Below are positions 24,237 through 33,429 of a DNA stretch of 64,000 nucleotides, piece after piece (position 1 is the stretch's first letter; each line of letters starts with the position of its first letter). The notes beneath the pieces were generated by a model that saw only the letters and a list, made by a program, of their open reading frames with translations, did no database searches and was not told where the DNA came from. The position numbers and the translations under genes were made by a program. The DNA is from Pelagibius sp040217155 (lineage in GTDB: Bacteria; Pseudomonadota; Alphaproteobacteria; Kiloniellales; Kiloniellaceae): the NCBI GenBank assembly GCA_040217155.1, contig JAVJNS010000029.1:152777-216776 (forward strand). The letters are read 5' to 3'.

Positions 24237-25601
24237 ATGGGGACCCAACCGGACATCGCGGCCGGGCGCCTGCCGGACTCCGCCTACGCGGAGAACTTCA
24301 GCGACGTGCATCCGCCGCTCGACCGCAAGGCGGCGCTGATCGAATCGAGCCGCTGCTACTTCTGCTACGACGCGCCCTGCATCGAGGCCTGTCCGACGGG
24401 CATCGATATCCCGAGCTTTATCCGCAAGATCTCCACCGACAACGTCCGCGGCGCGGCGCAGGACATTCTGGAGGAGAACATCCTCGGCGGCGCCTGCGCC
24501 AGGGTCTGCCCGACCGAGGTGCTGTGCCAGCAGGCCTGCGTGCGCAATACCCAGGAAGCCAAACCGGTTCGGATCGGCCTGCTGCAGCGCTATGCCACCG
24601 ACGCCCTGATGGAGAACGGCGTGCAGCCCTTCACCCGCGCGGCGCCGACCGGCAAGAAAATCGCCGTGGTCGGCGCCGGGCCGGCCGGCCTGGCCTGCGC
24701 CCATCGGCTGGCCATGCTGGGCCATGACGCGGTGATCCTCGAGAGCCGGCCCAAACCGGGCGGCCTCAACGAGTACGGCATCGCCGCCTATAAGGTGCCG
24801 GAGGACTTCGCCCAGCGCGAGGTCGACTTCCTGCTCGCCATCGGCGGCATCGAGATCCGCAGCGGCCAGGCGCTGGGACGCGATTTTTCGCTGGCCGACC
24901 TGCGGCGCGATTACGACGCCGTCTTCCTGGGCATGGGCATGGGCGGCGTGCGCGCCCTCGGTCTGGAGGGCGAGGACCTGGAAGGCATCTACAACGCCGT
25001 CGACTACATCGCCGAACTGCGCCAGAGCCCGGACCTGAAGTCCCTGGCGGTGGGCCGCAAGGTGGTGGTGATCGGCGGCGGCAACACCGCCATCGATATC
25101 GCCGTGCAGACCAAGCGCCTGGGCGCCGAGGACGTGACCCTGGTCTATCGCCGCGGTCCCGAGGCCATGTCGGCGACCCATCATGAGCAAGAGTTCGCGC
25201 AAACCAACGGTGTGAAGATCAAGCACTGGGCGCAGCCGCGTGAACTGCGCGGCGCGGGCGGCCGCATTACCGAGGTGATCTTCGAGTATACCCAGCTCGA
25301 TGACTCCGGGCGGCTCGCCGGCACCGGCGACACTTTCGGCCTGCCGGTCGACATGCTGTTCAAGGCCATCGGCCAGACCATGCTGGCGCTGCCGCCCAGT
25401 TCGCCACAGGGGGCCAACGGCGGCAGCGAACTGCTGGAGATGGACGGCGAACGCATCGCCGTGAACGCGCAGCGCCAAACCTCGCTGTCGGACGTCTGGG
25501 CCGGCGGTGACTGCGTCGCCATCAGCGAAGACCTGACTGTGGCCGCGGTGCAGGACGGCAAGCTGGCCGCCGAAGCGATCAACGCCAGCCTGCGTGGCTA
25601 G
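24237..25601 (+). CDS. preT: NAD-dependent dihydropyrimidine dehydrogenase, PreT subunit
   Basis: A 454-residue GltD-like flavoprotein that passes electrons from NAD(P)H to PreA for reduction of uracil and thymine. The N-terminal Fe-S domain has CYFCYDAPCIEACP and CARVCPTEVLCQQACV. The FAD site is VVGAGPAGLACAHRLAMLGH and the NAD site VVVIGGGNTAIDIAVQTKRL. ATG 24237 has a GGGAG site; ATG 24219 is in frame but lacks one. It is the first gene of a plus-strand operon behind two RutR-type operators and is followed 20 bases later by preA. Confidence 0.93.
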   Translation: MGTQPDIAAGRLPDSAYAENFSDVHPPLDRKAALIESSRCYFCYDAPCIEACPTGIDIPSFIRKISTDNVRGAAQDILEENILGGACARVCPTEVLCQQACVRNTQEAKPVRIGLLQRYATDALMENGVQPFTRAAPTGKKIAVVGAGPAGLACAHRLAMLGHDAVILESRPKPGGLNEYGIAAYKVPEDFAQREVDFLLAIGGIEIRSGQALGRDFSLADLRRDYDAVFLGMGMGGVRALGLEGEDLEGIYNAVDYIAELRQSPDLKSLAVGRKVVVIGGGNTAIDIAVQTKRLGAEDVTLVYRRGPEAMSATHHEQEFAQTNGVKIKHWAQPRELRGAGGRITEVIFEYTQLDDSGRLAGTGDTFGLPVDMLFKAIGQTMLALPPSSPQGANGGSELLEMDGERIAVNAQRQTSLSDVWAGGDCVAISEDLTVAAVQDGKLAAEAINASLRG

Positions 25602-25621
25602 GTAAGAGAAGGAGAAGACCA

Positions 25622-26899
25622 ATGGCTGACCTTCGTTGTGATATCGCCGGTGTGAAGTCGCCCAATCCCTTCTGGCTGGCTTCCGCCCCGCCGACCGACA
25701 AGGAATACAACGTGGTGCGCGCCTTCAAGGCGGGCTGGGGCGGTGTGGTGTGGAAGACCCTGGGCGAGGACCCGCCGATCGTGAATGTCTCCTCGCGCTA
25801 CGGCGCCATGAGCTACAACGGCACCCGCATGGCCGGCTTCAACAACATCGAGCTGATCACCGACCGGCCGCTGGAGGTGAACCTGCGCGAGATCAAGCAG
25901 GTCAAGCGCGACTGGCCGGACCGCGCCATGGTGGTTTCGCTCATGGTGCCCTGCGAGGAGGAGAACTGGCGCGCCATCCTGGCGCGGGTCGAGGATGTCG
26001 GTGCCGATGCCGTCGAGCTGAACTTCGGCTGCCCGCACGGCATGTCGGAGCGCGGCATGGGTTCGGCGGTCGGGCAGGTGCCCGAATACATCGAGATGGT
26101 GACCCGCTGGTGCAAGGCGCACACCCGCATGCCGGTCTTCGTGAAGCTGACGCCCAACGTCACCAACGTCCTCGGCCCGGCGAGAGCGGCCAAGGCCGGC
26201 GGCGCCGATGCCGTCTCGCTGATCAACACCATCAACTCCATCATGTCGGTCGACCTCGACGCCATGGCGCCGACGCCGGTGGTCGGCGGCAAGGGCACCC
26301 ACGGCGGCTACTGCGGCCCGGCGGTAAAACCCATCGCGATGCATATGGTGGCCGAGATCGCCCGCGACCAAGACACCGCCGGCCTGCCGATCTCCGGCAT
26401 CGGCGGCATCTCCAACTGGCGCGACGCGGTGGAATTCATGACCCTCGGCGCCGGTTCGGTGCAGGTCTGCACGGCAGCCATGCACAAGGGCTTCAAGATC
26501 GTCGAGGACATGATCGACGGCATGGGCTACTGGATGGACGAAAAGGGCTACAAGACCCTCGGCGACTTCCGCGGCGCCGCCATTCCCAACGTCACCGACT
26601 GGCAGAATCTCGACATGAACTACGAGATCGTCGCCAAGATCGACCAGGACCTCTGCATCAAGTGCGGGCTCTGCCACATCGCCTGCGAGGACACCTCGCA
26701 CCAGGCCGTCGCCACGTCGAAAGACAACGGCGGCCGGCGCTACGAGGTGATCGACGAGGAGTGCGTCGGCTGCAATCTGTGCATGCACGTCTGTCCGGTC
26801 GAGGGCTGCATCACCATGGTCGAGGTCGACAATGGCAAGGGCTACATGAACTGGAAGCAAGACCCCCGCAATCCCCTCGGCCGCAAGGCGGCGGAGTAA
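25622..26899 (+). CDS. preA: NAD-dependent dihydropyrimidine dehydrogenase, PreA subunit
   Basis: A 425-residue catalytic subunit: an FMN-binding dihydroorotate dehydrogenase-like barrel (NPFWLASAPPTDKEYNVVRA, NFGCPHGMSERGMGSAVGQ, GISGIGGISNW region) followed by two 4Fe-4S clusters (CIKCGLCHIAC and CVGCNLCMHVCPVEGC). It reduces uracil or thymine to the dihydro form, the first step of the reductive pathway. A GAGAAGGAGAAG site precedes ATG 25622. From memory of the mammalian enzyme, its active-site Cys (in GMGLACGQ) aligns with Val here; this needs an alignment. Confidence 0.94.
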   Translation: MADLRCDIAGVKSPNPFWLASAPPTDKEYNVVRAFKAGWGGVVWKTLGEDPPIVNVSSRYGAMSYNGTRMAGFNNIELITDRPLEVNLREIKQVKRDWPDRAMVVSLMVPCEEENWRAILARVEDVGADAVELNFGCPHGMSERGMGSAVGQVPEYIEMVTRWCKAHTRMPVFVKLTPNVTNVLGPARAAKAGGADAVSLINTINSIMSVDLDAMAPTPVVGGKGTHGGYCGPAVKPIAMHMVAEIARDQDTAGLPISGIGGISNWRDAVEFMTLGAGSVQVCTAAMHKGFKIVEDMIDGMGYWMDEKGYKTLGDFRGAAIPNVTDWQNLDMNYEIVAKIDQDLCIKCGLCHIACEDTSHQAVATSKDNGGRRYEVIDEECVGCNLCMHVCPVEGCITMVEVDNGKGYMNWKQDPRNPLGRKAAE

Positions 26900-26935
26900 G
26901 CTAACCGGACGGCAGCAGAGCAAGGAAGCCAGTCG

Positions 26936-28174
26936 ATGAATGTGAAAAACCTGAAGGTCAACGGTGACCGCCTTTGGGACAGTCTGATGGAGATGGCGAA
27001 GATCGGCCCCGGCGTGGCTGGCGGCAACTGCCGCCTGGCGCTGACCGACTTCGACCGCGAAGGGCGCGATCTCTTCGTCTCCTGGTGCAAGGAGGCCGGC
27101 TGTTCTATTGTTGTCGACAAGATGGGCAACATCTTCGCCCGGCGGCCCGGCAAGAATCCTGAGTTGCCGCCGGTCACCACCGGCAGCCACCTGGACACCC
27201 AGCCGACCGGCGGCAAGTTCGACGGCGTCTTCGGCGTGCTGGCGGGCCTGGAGGTGATCCGCACACTGAACGACAACGAGATCGAGACCGAGGCCCCGGT
27301 CGAGGTCGCGGTGTGGACCAACGAGGAAGGATCGCGCTTCGCGCCGGCGATGGTCGCTTCCGGGGTCTTTGCCGGGGTCTTCGAGCTGGACTACGGCCAC
27401 AGCCGCGCCGACACTGAGGGCAAGACCATGGGCGAGGAACTGGCGCGCATCGGCTATCTCGGCGAGCAGACGCCGGGCGACCACCCGATCCGCGCCTTCT
27501 TCGAGGCCCACATCGAGCAGGGGCCAATCCTGGAAGCGGAAAAGAAGACCATCGGGGTGGTCACCGGTGCCCAGGGCCAGCGCTGGTTCGAGATCACCCT
27601 GACCGGCTCCGAATCGCATGCCGGCACGACGCCCATGAACCGCCGCCGGGACGCGCTGGTGGCGGCCGCCAGACTGGTGACGGCGGTGAACGACATCGCC
27701 GCGGCACATCCGCCTCATGCGGTCACCACCGTCGGCATGATGCAGGTCAGCCCGAATTCCCGGAACACCATCCCGGGCAACGTGTTCATGACCATCGACC
27801 TGCGCCACCCGGACGACGAGACGCTGAGCCGGATGGAAGCCGAGCTGCGCGCCGCCTGCGCCGCGATCTGCGATCCGGCGGGCATCGAAGCCGAGATCGC
27901 CATGATCTGGTATTCGCCGCCCATCGCTTTCAACGAAGACTGCGTCGGCGCGGTGAAGAAGGCGGCGGGCGAGGCCGGCTACGGCAACATGGAGATCATC
28001 TCCGGCGCCGGGCATGACGCCTGCTATATCAGCCGCGTGGCGCCCACGGCGATGATTTTCGTGCCCTGCGAGGAAGGCGTCAGCCACAACGAGGCGGAAA
28101 GCGCCACGCCCGAGGACCTTGCCGCCGGCTGCAATGTGCTGATGTACGCCATGTTGGAGCGGGCCAGTGCTTGA
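26936..28174 (+). CDS. M20-family amidohydrolase: N-carbamoyl-amino acid hydrolase / beta-ureidopropionase type
   Basis: A 412-residue zinc hydrolase of the hydantoinase/carbamoylase family. Metal-site motifs are GSHLDTQPTGGKFDGVFGVL near residue 84, WTNEEGSRFAP with the catalytic and metal Glu pair, and EAHIEQGPILE. GHDACYISRVAPTAMIF near the C-terminus carries the last His. The dimerisation lid (SESHAGTTPMNRRRD) is present. Substrates in the family include N-carbamoyl-beta-alanine, carbamoyl-L-amino acids and allantoate. Its place after preTA suggests beta-ureidopropionase. A second, unrelated enzyme for that step is at 43622. Confidence 0.88.
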   Translation: MNVKNLKVNGDRLWDSLMEMAKIGPGVAGGNCRLALTDFDREGRDLFVSWCKEAGCSIVVDKMGNIFARRPGKNPELPPVTTGSHLDTQPTGGKFDGVFGVLAGLEVIRTLNDNEIETEAPVEVAVWTNEEGSRFAPAMVASGVFAGVFELDYGHSRADTEGKTMGEELARIGYLGEQTPGDHPIRAFFEAHIEQGPILEAEKKTIGVVTGAQGQRWFEITLTGSESHAGTTPMNRRRDALVAAARLVTAVNDIAAAHPPHAVTTVGMMQVSPNSRNTIPGNVFMTIDLRHPDDETLSRMEAELRAACAAICDPAGIEAEIAMIWYSPPIAFNEDCVGAVKKAAGEAGYGNMEIISGAGHDACYISRVAPTAMIFVPCEEGVSHNEAESATPEDLAAGCNVLMYAMLERASA

Positions 28175-28229
28175 CCTTTCGGCGCGAAACGTCCGCAATG
28201 GCCGCGCCCCCGCAAGAGGGGCCTGAGAA

Positions 28230-29069
28230 ATGGCGGTCGAGGCGGTAATGCGGCGGGACGAGACGGCGGAAACACCGGAGAAAGCGGCGGGCAAACTTGT
28301 CATCGAGGTCGAAGATCTCTCGCTAACCTTCCAGACCGCCGACAGTCCTGTCTTCGCGCTCTCCGAAGTCAACCTGACCGTCGAGGCCGGGGACTTCGTC
28401 TCCTTCATCGGCCCCTCGGGCTGCGGCAAGACCACGCTGCTGCGCGTCATCGCCGACCTGGAGCGCCAGACCGCGGGGCGCATCTCGGTGAACGGCGTCT
28501 CGCCGGAAGCGGCGCGCCTGGAGCGGGCCTACGGCTACGTCTTCCAGGCCCCGGCGCTTTATCCCTGGCGCACGGTGGAGCGCAACGTCATGCTGCCGCT
28601 GGAGATCATGGGCCTGAGCGCGGCCGCGCGGCGCGAGCGCGCGGCGCGCTATCTCGACCTGGTGAACCTCAAGGGTTTCGAGAAGAAGTTTCCCTGGCAG
28701 CTTTCCGGCGGCATGCAGCAGCGGGTTTCCATTGCCCGCGCACTGTCCTTCGAGCCGGAGCTGCTGCTCATGGACGAGCCCTTCGGCGCCCTCGACGAGA
28801 TCACCCGCGACCACCTCAACGAGCAACTGCTGCGGCTCTGGGAGCGCACCGGCAAGACGGTGATCTTCGTCACCCATTCGATCCCCGAAGCGGTGTTCCT
28901 GTCCTCCAAGATCGTGGTGATGTCGCCGCGGCCGGGCCGCATCATCGACGTCATCGACTGCGACCTGCCGCCCGACCGGACCCTGGATGCCCGCGAAAGC
29001 AGCGAGTTCGCGGAGATCGCCCACCGGGTGCGCGAGGGTCTGCGCGCGGGGCACAGCTATGACGACTGA
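28230..29069 (+). CDS. ABC transporter ATPase (nitrate/taurine/HMP type)
   Basis: A 279-residue ABC ATPase. Walker A is GPSGCGKTTLL near residue 64, Q-loop VFQAPALYPWRTV, signature LSGGMQQRVSIARAL, Walker B LLLMDEPFGALD and H-loop FVTHSIPEAVFLS. It belongs to the SsuB/TauB/ThiZ-like subfamily that powers uptake of small organic ligands. Its stop overlaps the following permease start by about 11 bases. It is part of the preTA operon, so a pyrimidine or related base is the likely cargo. Confidence 0.93.
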   Translation: MAVEAVMRRDETAETPEKAAGKLVIEVEDLSLTFQTADSPVFALSEVNLTVEAGDFVSFIGPSGCGKTTLLRVIADLERQTAGRISVNGVSPEAARLERAYGYVFQAPALYPWRTVERNVMLPLEIMGLSAAARRERAARYLDLVNLKGFEKKFPWQLSGGMQQRVSIARALSFEPELLLMDEPFGALDEITRDHLNEQLLRLWERTGKTVIFVTHSIPEAVFLSSKIVVMSPRPGRIIDVIDCDLPPDRTLDARESSEFAEIAHRVREGLRAGHSYDD

Positions 29070-29985
29070 GGCGCTGACGCCGCCTCATTCGACGGCACGC
29101 GGGCTTGCCGCCCGCGCCTTCGCCGGCCGCAGCGGACCGCTGGCCGTGGTCATCTTGGCGATCATCGTTCTCTGGTATCTAGGCGCCGTGTGGCTCAACG
29201 CGCCGGTGCTGATCGACGGCTACGAGCGCCGTGACGTCGACTGGTCTTTTTCGCAGCTGGCCGGCGACGCCATGGAAATGGAGCGGCCGATCCTGCCGGC
29301 GCCGCACCAGGTCGCCGAGGAGCTCGACAGGTCTATCCTCGGCTACAAGATCACCTCCAAGCGCAGCCTCGTCTACCATGCCTGGGTGACGCTGTCCTCG
29401 ACGCTGCTCGGCTTCGCCATGGGCACCGTCCTCGGCGTGGTGCTGGCCGTCGGCATCGTCCACGTGCAGACCCTGGACCGCAGCCTGCTGCCCTGGGTCA
29501 TCGCCTCGCAGACCATCCCGATCCTCGCCATCGCGCCGATGATCATCGTGGTGCTGGGCAACATCGGCTTCACCGGCCTGGTGCCCAAGGCGCTCATTTC
29601 CATGTACCTCTGCTTCTTCCCGGTGACCATCGGCATGGTCAAGGGCCTGCGCTCGCCCGACCCGCTGCAGCGCGATCTCCTGCGAACCTACAGCGCCAGC
29701 ACCAACCAGGTGTTCCGGAAGCTGCGCTGGCCGTCGTCGCTGCCGTTCCTCTTCGCCAGCCTCAAGGTCGCCATCGCCATCTCCCTGGTCGGCGCCATCG
29801 TCGGCGAGTTGCCGACCGGCGCCCAGGCGGGCATCGGCGCGCGTCTGCTGGTCGGCTCCTACTACGGCCAGACCGTGCAGATCTGGGCGGCGCTCTTGAC
29901 CGCCGCGGCCATGGCCGGGCTGCTGGTCGCCGCCATGGGCGGGCTGGAGCGGCTGGTGGCGCGGCGCACGGGGGTACAGCCATGA
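29059..29985 (+). CDS. ABC transporter permease (1)
   Basis: A 308-residue inner-membrane permease of the BPD_transp_1 (SsuC/TauC) type with about six hydrophobic segments. The EAA loop is near YSASTNQVFRKLRWPSSLPF. A long periplasmic insert (residues ~55-95) is present after the first segment. ATG 29059 sits inside the end of the ATPase gene. Translation is coupled to the second permease by an ATGA overlap at 29982. Confidence 0.88.
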   Translation: MTTEALTPPHSTARGLAARAFAGRSGPLAVVILAIIVLWYLGAVWLNAPVLIDGYERRDVDWSFSQLAGDAMEMERPILPAPHQVAEELDRSILGYKITSKRSLVYHAWVTLSSTLLGFAMGTVLGVVLAVGIVHVQTLDRSLLPWVIASQTIPILAIAPMIIVVLGNIGFTGLVPKALISMYLCFFPVTIGMVKGLRSPDPLQRDLLRTYSASTNQVFRKLRWPSSLPFLFASLKVAIAISLVGAIVGELPTGAQAGIGARLLVGSYYGQTVQIWAALLTAAAMAGLLVAAMGGLERLVARRTGVQP

Positions 29986-31139
29986 ACCTCCTGACGGCTT
30001 GGCGGCGCGAACGCGCCTGCGGCTTGGCGGCGGTGCTGTTTCTCGCGGCGCTCGCCTTCGCCGTCGGCCGCGATGCCGCCGGCGACAGTCTTGGCTGGTT
30101 CGCCCGGCCGCTGCTGCTCGCCGGCTGGGCCGCTGCTATGGCGGCGGCGGCCGCACAGGGGCTGCGCGGCCGTGCCGGTCCCGTCGCGGGCCTGATCTTG
30201 ACTCTCGGCGCCATCGCCGGCGCCTGGGTGCCGCTGGCGGCGATCTCGCAGCAGGCGGCGGCCGGCGGCGTCATCGGCGTCGCGGCGCCCGGCATCTGGA
30301 TTTTTGCCGCCGGTCTCGGATTCCTGGTGTGGCGGGCGCTGAGTCTCTTGTCGGCGGCGGCCTCGGAGCGGGATGCCCCGCGCCTCGTCGGTCTCATGGT
30401 GCCGGCGCTGTTCGGCGCCTGGCTGCTCTATCTCTGGCAGATCGCGGTGACCGGCTTCGGCGTGCCCTCGGTGCTGCTGCCGTCGCCGGCGCTGATCGGG
30501 GCGGTTTTCATGGCCTCGACCGACACCCTCTGGGCCGACTTCTACCAGACCTTCCTGAAGGCGGTGCTGGCCGGCTATGCGCTGGGCTGCGGCAGCGGCT
30601 TCCTGGTGGCGCTGCTGGTCGACCGCGTGCCCTTCCTGCAGCGCGGCCTGCTGCCGTTCGGCAACTTCGTCTCGGCCCTGCCCATCGTCGGCGTGGCGCC
30701 GATCATGGTCATGTGGTTCGGCTTCGACTGGCAGTCCAAGGCGGCCGTGGTGGTCATCATGACCTTCTTTCCCATGCTGGTGAACACCATCGCCGGGCTG
30801 CACGCCACGCAAGCCATGGAACGCGATCTCATGCGTTCCTACGGCGCGAGCTACCTGCAGACCTTGATCCGCGTGCGGCTGCCCAACGCGCTGCCGTTCA
30901 TCTTCAACGCGCTGAAAATCAATTCGACGCTTGCGCTGATCGGCGCGATCGTGGCCGAATTCTTCGGCACGCCGATTGTCGGCATGGGATTCAGGATCTC
31001 GACGGAAATTGGCCGCATGAACGTGGAGATGGTCTGGGCGACCATCGCCGTGGCGGCGGTTTCCGGCTCCCTGTTCTACGGCCTGCTGGCGCTGGCCGAG
31101 CGGGCCACCACTTTCTGGCACCCGTCCTACCGCCAATAG
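29982..31139 (+). CDS. ABC transporter permease (2), with extra N-terminal membrane segments
   Basis: A 385-residue permease. The C-terminal ~250 residues are the BPD_transp_1 domain with the EAA loop SYGASYLQTLIRVRLPNALPF. The first ~125 residues add about four hydrophobic segments, so it is longer than the usual 250-280 residues. It pairs with the preceding permease to make a heterodimeric channel. Start and upstream stop overlap (ATGA). Confidence 0.87.
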   Translation: MNLLTAWRRERACGLAAVLFLAALAFAVGRDAAGDSLGWFARPLLLAGWAAAMAAAAAQGLRGRAGPVAGLILTLGAIAGAWVPLAAISQQAAAGGVIGVAAPGIWIFAAGLGFLVWRALSLLSAAASERDAPRLVGLMVPALFGAWLLYLWQIAVTGFGVPSVLLPSPALIGAVFMASTDTLWADFYQTFLKAVLAGYALGCGSGFLVALLVDRVPFLQRGLLPFGNFVSALPIVGVAPIMVMWFGFDWQSKAAVVVIMTFFPMLVNTIAGLHATQAMERDLMRSYGASYLQTLIRVRLPNALPFIFNALKINSTLALIGAIVAEFFGTPIVGMGFRISTEIGRMNVEMVWATIAVAAVSGSLFYGLLALAERATTFWHPSYRQ

Positions 31140-31143
31140 GGCG

Positions 31144-31158
31144 CCGGTGCCGCACCGG
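31144..31158 (+). other. Short intercistronic hairpin
   Basis: CCGGTG at 31144-31149 and CACCGG at 31153-31158 form a 6-bp stem with a 3-base loop in the 56-bp gap between the permease and binding-protein genes. Such stems often protect or separate the transcript of the binding protein, which is needed in excess. Function inferred. Confidence 0.4.
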
Positions 31159-31195
31159 TACAACAATGAACCTTCATAAGAAGAGGAGAGGCTAA

Positions 31196-32200
31196 ATGAC
31201 TAGAATTTATACAAAAGCGCTGAGCGCCGCGGCGGGGGCGGGGCTGCTGCTGACGGCCGGGGCGGCGTCCGCGGCCGAGGAGGTCACGGTCCAGTTGAAG
31301 TGGGTTACCCAGGCCCAGTTCGCCGGTTACTACGTGGCCCAGGACAAGGGTTTCTATAAGGAAGCCGGCCTCGACGTCACCATCAAGCCGGGCGGGCCCG
31401 ATGTGGCGCCGCCGCAGGTCATCGCCGGTGGCGGCGCCGACGTGATCATCGACTGGATGCCCTCGGCCCTGGCGTCGCGCGAGAAGGGCGTGCCCCTGGT
31501 CAACATCGCCCAGGTGTTCGAGAAGTCGGGCATGATGCTGACCTGCCGCAAGGACAGCGGCATCAAGTCGCCGTCGGATTTCCCGGGCCACACCCTGGGC
31601 GTCTGGTTCTTCGGCAACGAGTATCCCTTCCTCTCCTGGATGGCCAAGCTGGGGATTCCGACCGAGGGCGGCGACAAGGGCGTGACGGTGCTGAAGCAGG
31701 GCTTTAACGTCGACCCGATCCTGCAGAAGCAGGCGGCCTGCGTTTCCACCATGACCTACAACGAGTACTGGCAGATCATCGACGCCGGGCTCACCGAGGA
31801 AGACCTCATCGTCTACAAGTACGAGGACCAGGGCGTGGCGACGCTGGAAGACGGCCTCTACGCGCTGGAAGAGAACCTCAAGGATCCCGCATTCGTCGAC
31901 AAGATGGCGCGCTTCGTGAAGGCCTCGCTGAAGGGCTGGGACTATGCCCGCCAGAATCCGGACGAGGCGGCTGAAATCGTGCTCGACAACGACGCAACCG
32001 GCGCCCAGACCGAAAAGCACCAGAAGCGCATGATGCGAGAGATCGCCAAGCTGCTCAGCTCCCAGAAGCTCGGCTATCTCGATCCGGCCGACTACGAGCG
32101 CACGGTCGACACCCTGCTGTCCAACGAGTCGACCCCGGTCATCACCAAGAAGCCGGAAGGCGCCTGGACCCACGCGGTCTGGGACAAGGCGACGATGTAA
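31196..32200 (+). CDS. ABC transporter substrate-binding protein, NMT1/THI5-like
   Basis: A 334-residue periplasmic binding protein with a signal peptide ending AASAAEE. The opening VQLKWVTQAQFAGYYVAQDK and GLDVTIKPGGPDV are typical of the ThiY/NMT1 group, which binds pyrimidines such as hydroxymethylpyrimidine, riboflavin or related compounds. A strong GAGGAGAG site precedes ATG 31196. As last gene of the preTA operon it probably brings in a pyrimidine base. The cargo is not proven. Confidence 0.9.
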   Translation: MTRIYTKALSAAAGAGLLLTAGAASAAEEVTVQLKWVTQAQFAGYYVAQDKGFYKEAGLDVTIKPGGPDVAPPQVIAGGGADVIIDWMPSALASREKGVPLVNIAQVFEKSGMMLTCRKDSGIKSPSDFPGHTLGVWFFGNEYPFLSWMAKLGIPTEGGDKGVTVLKQGFNVDPILQKQAACVSTMTYNEYWQIIDAGLTEEDLIVYKYEDQGVATLEDGLYALEENLKDPAFVDKMARFVKASLKGWDYARQNPDEAAEIVLDNDATGAQTEKHQKRMMREIAKLLSSQKLGYLDPADYERTVDTLLSNESTPVITKKPEGAWTHAVWDKATM

Positions 32201-32234
32201 CCGGCCGTTCTTTTCCGCTTGGCAGGGGAAGAAA

Positions 32235-32263
32235 GGGGGAGCGCTTCGGTGCTCCCCTTTTTT
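32235..32263 (+). terminator. Rho-independent terminator of the preTA-ABC operon
   Basis: GGGGAGCGC, a UUCG tetraloop and GTGCTCCCC form a stable stem of about ten pairs, followed directly by six T. It lies 35 bases after the binding-protein stop and closes the plus-strand operon. Confidence 0.9.
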
Positions 32264-32277
32264 CATGCGGGCGCCAT

Positions 32278-32372
32278 CCTTCGAGACGCTCGCCCTCTCT
32301 CGCTTCTCAGGATGAGGCTCGAGGTAAGCGCTTGCTCATCCTGAGGAGGCTGCGTAGCAGCCGTCCCGAAGG
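32278..32372. repeat. Cruciform intergenic repeat, copy 1
   Basis: Outer arms CCTTCGAGACG (32278-32288) and CGTCCCGAAGG (32362-32372) pair with one mismatch. Inner arms TCAGGATGAG (32307-32316) and CTCATCCTGA (32335-32344) pair perfectly. The same plan is repeated at 36967-37067. This is the layout of palindromic intergenic repeats common in alphaproteobacterial genomes. It lies between convergent operons. Confidence 0.75.
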
Positions 32373-32380
32373 ACGGCCGC

Positions 32381-33418
32381 TCAGCCCGTTTTCTGCAGGG
32401 TGACGCCGGACTGTTCCAGCAGCATGGTCTTGTTGAGCAGCTTCACGCAGGCGTAGACGGACTCGATCGCTGGTGCCGGCGTGTCGACCAGCTTGCCCAT
32501 CTCCAGGATGGCGCCGATCAGGGCCTCGGTCTCCAGGGAGCGGCCGGCCTCGACGTCCTGCAGCATGGAAGTCTTGTGCTTGCCGACCGACTGGGCGCCG
32601 TCGATGCGCTTGTCGATGGTGTGGCGGAACACGGCGCCGAGCTTCTCGCCGATGGTCTGGGCCTCGGCCATCATGGTGGCGGCGAGGTGGCGGGTCTCCG
32701 GGAAGGTGCAGATGTCCTCCAGGGTCGCGTGGCTGAGCGCCGAGATCGGGTTGAAGCAGAGATTACCCCAGGCTTTCAGCCAGATCTCCGAGCGGATGTC
32801 GTCGAGCACCCGCGAGCGGAAGCCGGCCTCGACCAACAGGTCGTGCAGCTTCTGCACCCGGGCGCTTTCCGAACCGTCGAGTTCGCCGACCGGAAAGCGG
32901 TCGCCCTCGACGTGCCTGACCACGCCGGGCTCGGTCACCGCGGCTGCCGGATAGACCACGCAGCCGACGATACGGTTGCCGGGTATGTAGCGGTCGAGAA
33001 TGCCCGAAGGATCGAGACTCTTCAGGCGGGTGCCGTTCAGCGGTCCCTTGAAGTTGTGGAAGTACCACCAGGGTATGCCGTTCTGCACGGTCACGATCAT
33101 GGTGTCGTTGTCGAGCAGCTTCTCGACGTCGCGGGCGACCTGGTCGAGGAAGTGCGCCTTCACCGCCAGGATCACCAGGTCCTGCGGCCCGGCCTCGGCG
33201 ACGGAGGCGACCGCCTTTACCTTGGCGAGGTGTTCGCTGCCGTCTTCCCAGATCAGCTTCAGGCCGTTCTTCTGGATCGCCGCCAGATGCGCGCCCTGGT
33301 CGATGACCGTAACGTCGTTCCCGGCCTCCTGATTGTGGGCCTCCTGATTGTGGGCCAGGGCCAGCTTGGCGGCCATGAGGCCGCCGATGGCCCCGGCGCC
33401 GACTACACAGATTCGCAT
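32381..33418 (-). CDS. 2-dehydropantoate 2-reductase family protein (PanE/ApbA)
   Basis: A 345-residue NAD(P)-dependent ketoacid reductase. The N-terminal Rossmann motif is CVVGAGAIGGLMAAKLALA, followed by the catalytic-Lys region in the C-terminal domain (SEIWLKAWGNLCFNPISAL). As last gene of the pyrimidine-linked minus operon it may reduce another oxo-acid rather than ketopantoate. Between strand 1 helix and strand 2 it carries a duplicated HNQEA segment from a 15-bp tandem DNA repeat (33325-33354). Confidence 0.82.
   Translation of the reverse strand: MRICVVGAGAIGGLMAAKLALAHNQEAHNQEAGNDVTVIDQGAHLAAIQKNGLKLIWEDGSEHLAKVKAVASVAEAGPQDLVILAVKAHFLDQVARDVEKLLDNDTMIVTVQNGIPWWYFHNFKGPLNGTRLKSLDPSGILDRYIPGNRIVGCVVYPAAAVTEPGVVRHVEGDRFPVGELDGSESARVQKLHDLLVEAGFRSRVLDDIRSEIWLKAWGNLCFNPISALSHATLEDICTFPETRHLAATMMAEAQTIGEKLGAVFRHTIDKRIDGAQSVGKHKTSMLQDVEAGRSLETEALIGAILEMGKLVDTPAPAIESVYACVKLLNKTMLLEQSGVTLQKTG
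33325..33354. repeat. 15-bp tandem duplication inside the PanE-like gene
   Basis: CCTCCTGATTGTGGG occurs twice back to back (33325-33339, 33340-33354). It keeps the frame and adds five residues, giving AHNQEAHNQEAG after the first Rossmann helix. Confidence 0.9.
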
Positions 33419-33429
33419 GGCGTTCGTCC

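Noticed and set aside
25598..28483. Open frame of 961 codons on the minus strand over preA and the carbamoylase
   Set aside because: Same reason: antisense to two genes with clear catalytic motifs, and no recognisable protein features of its own.
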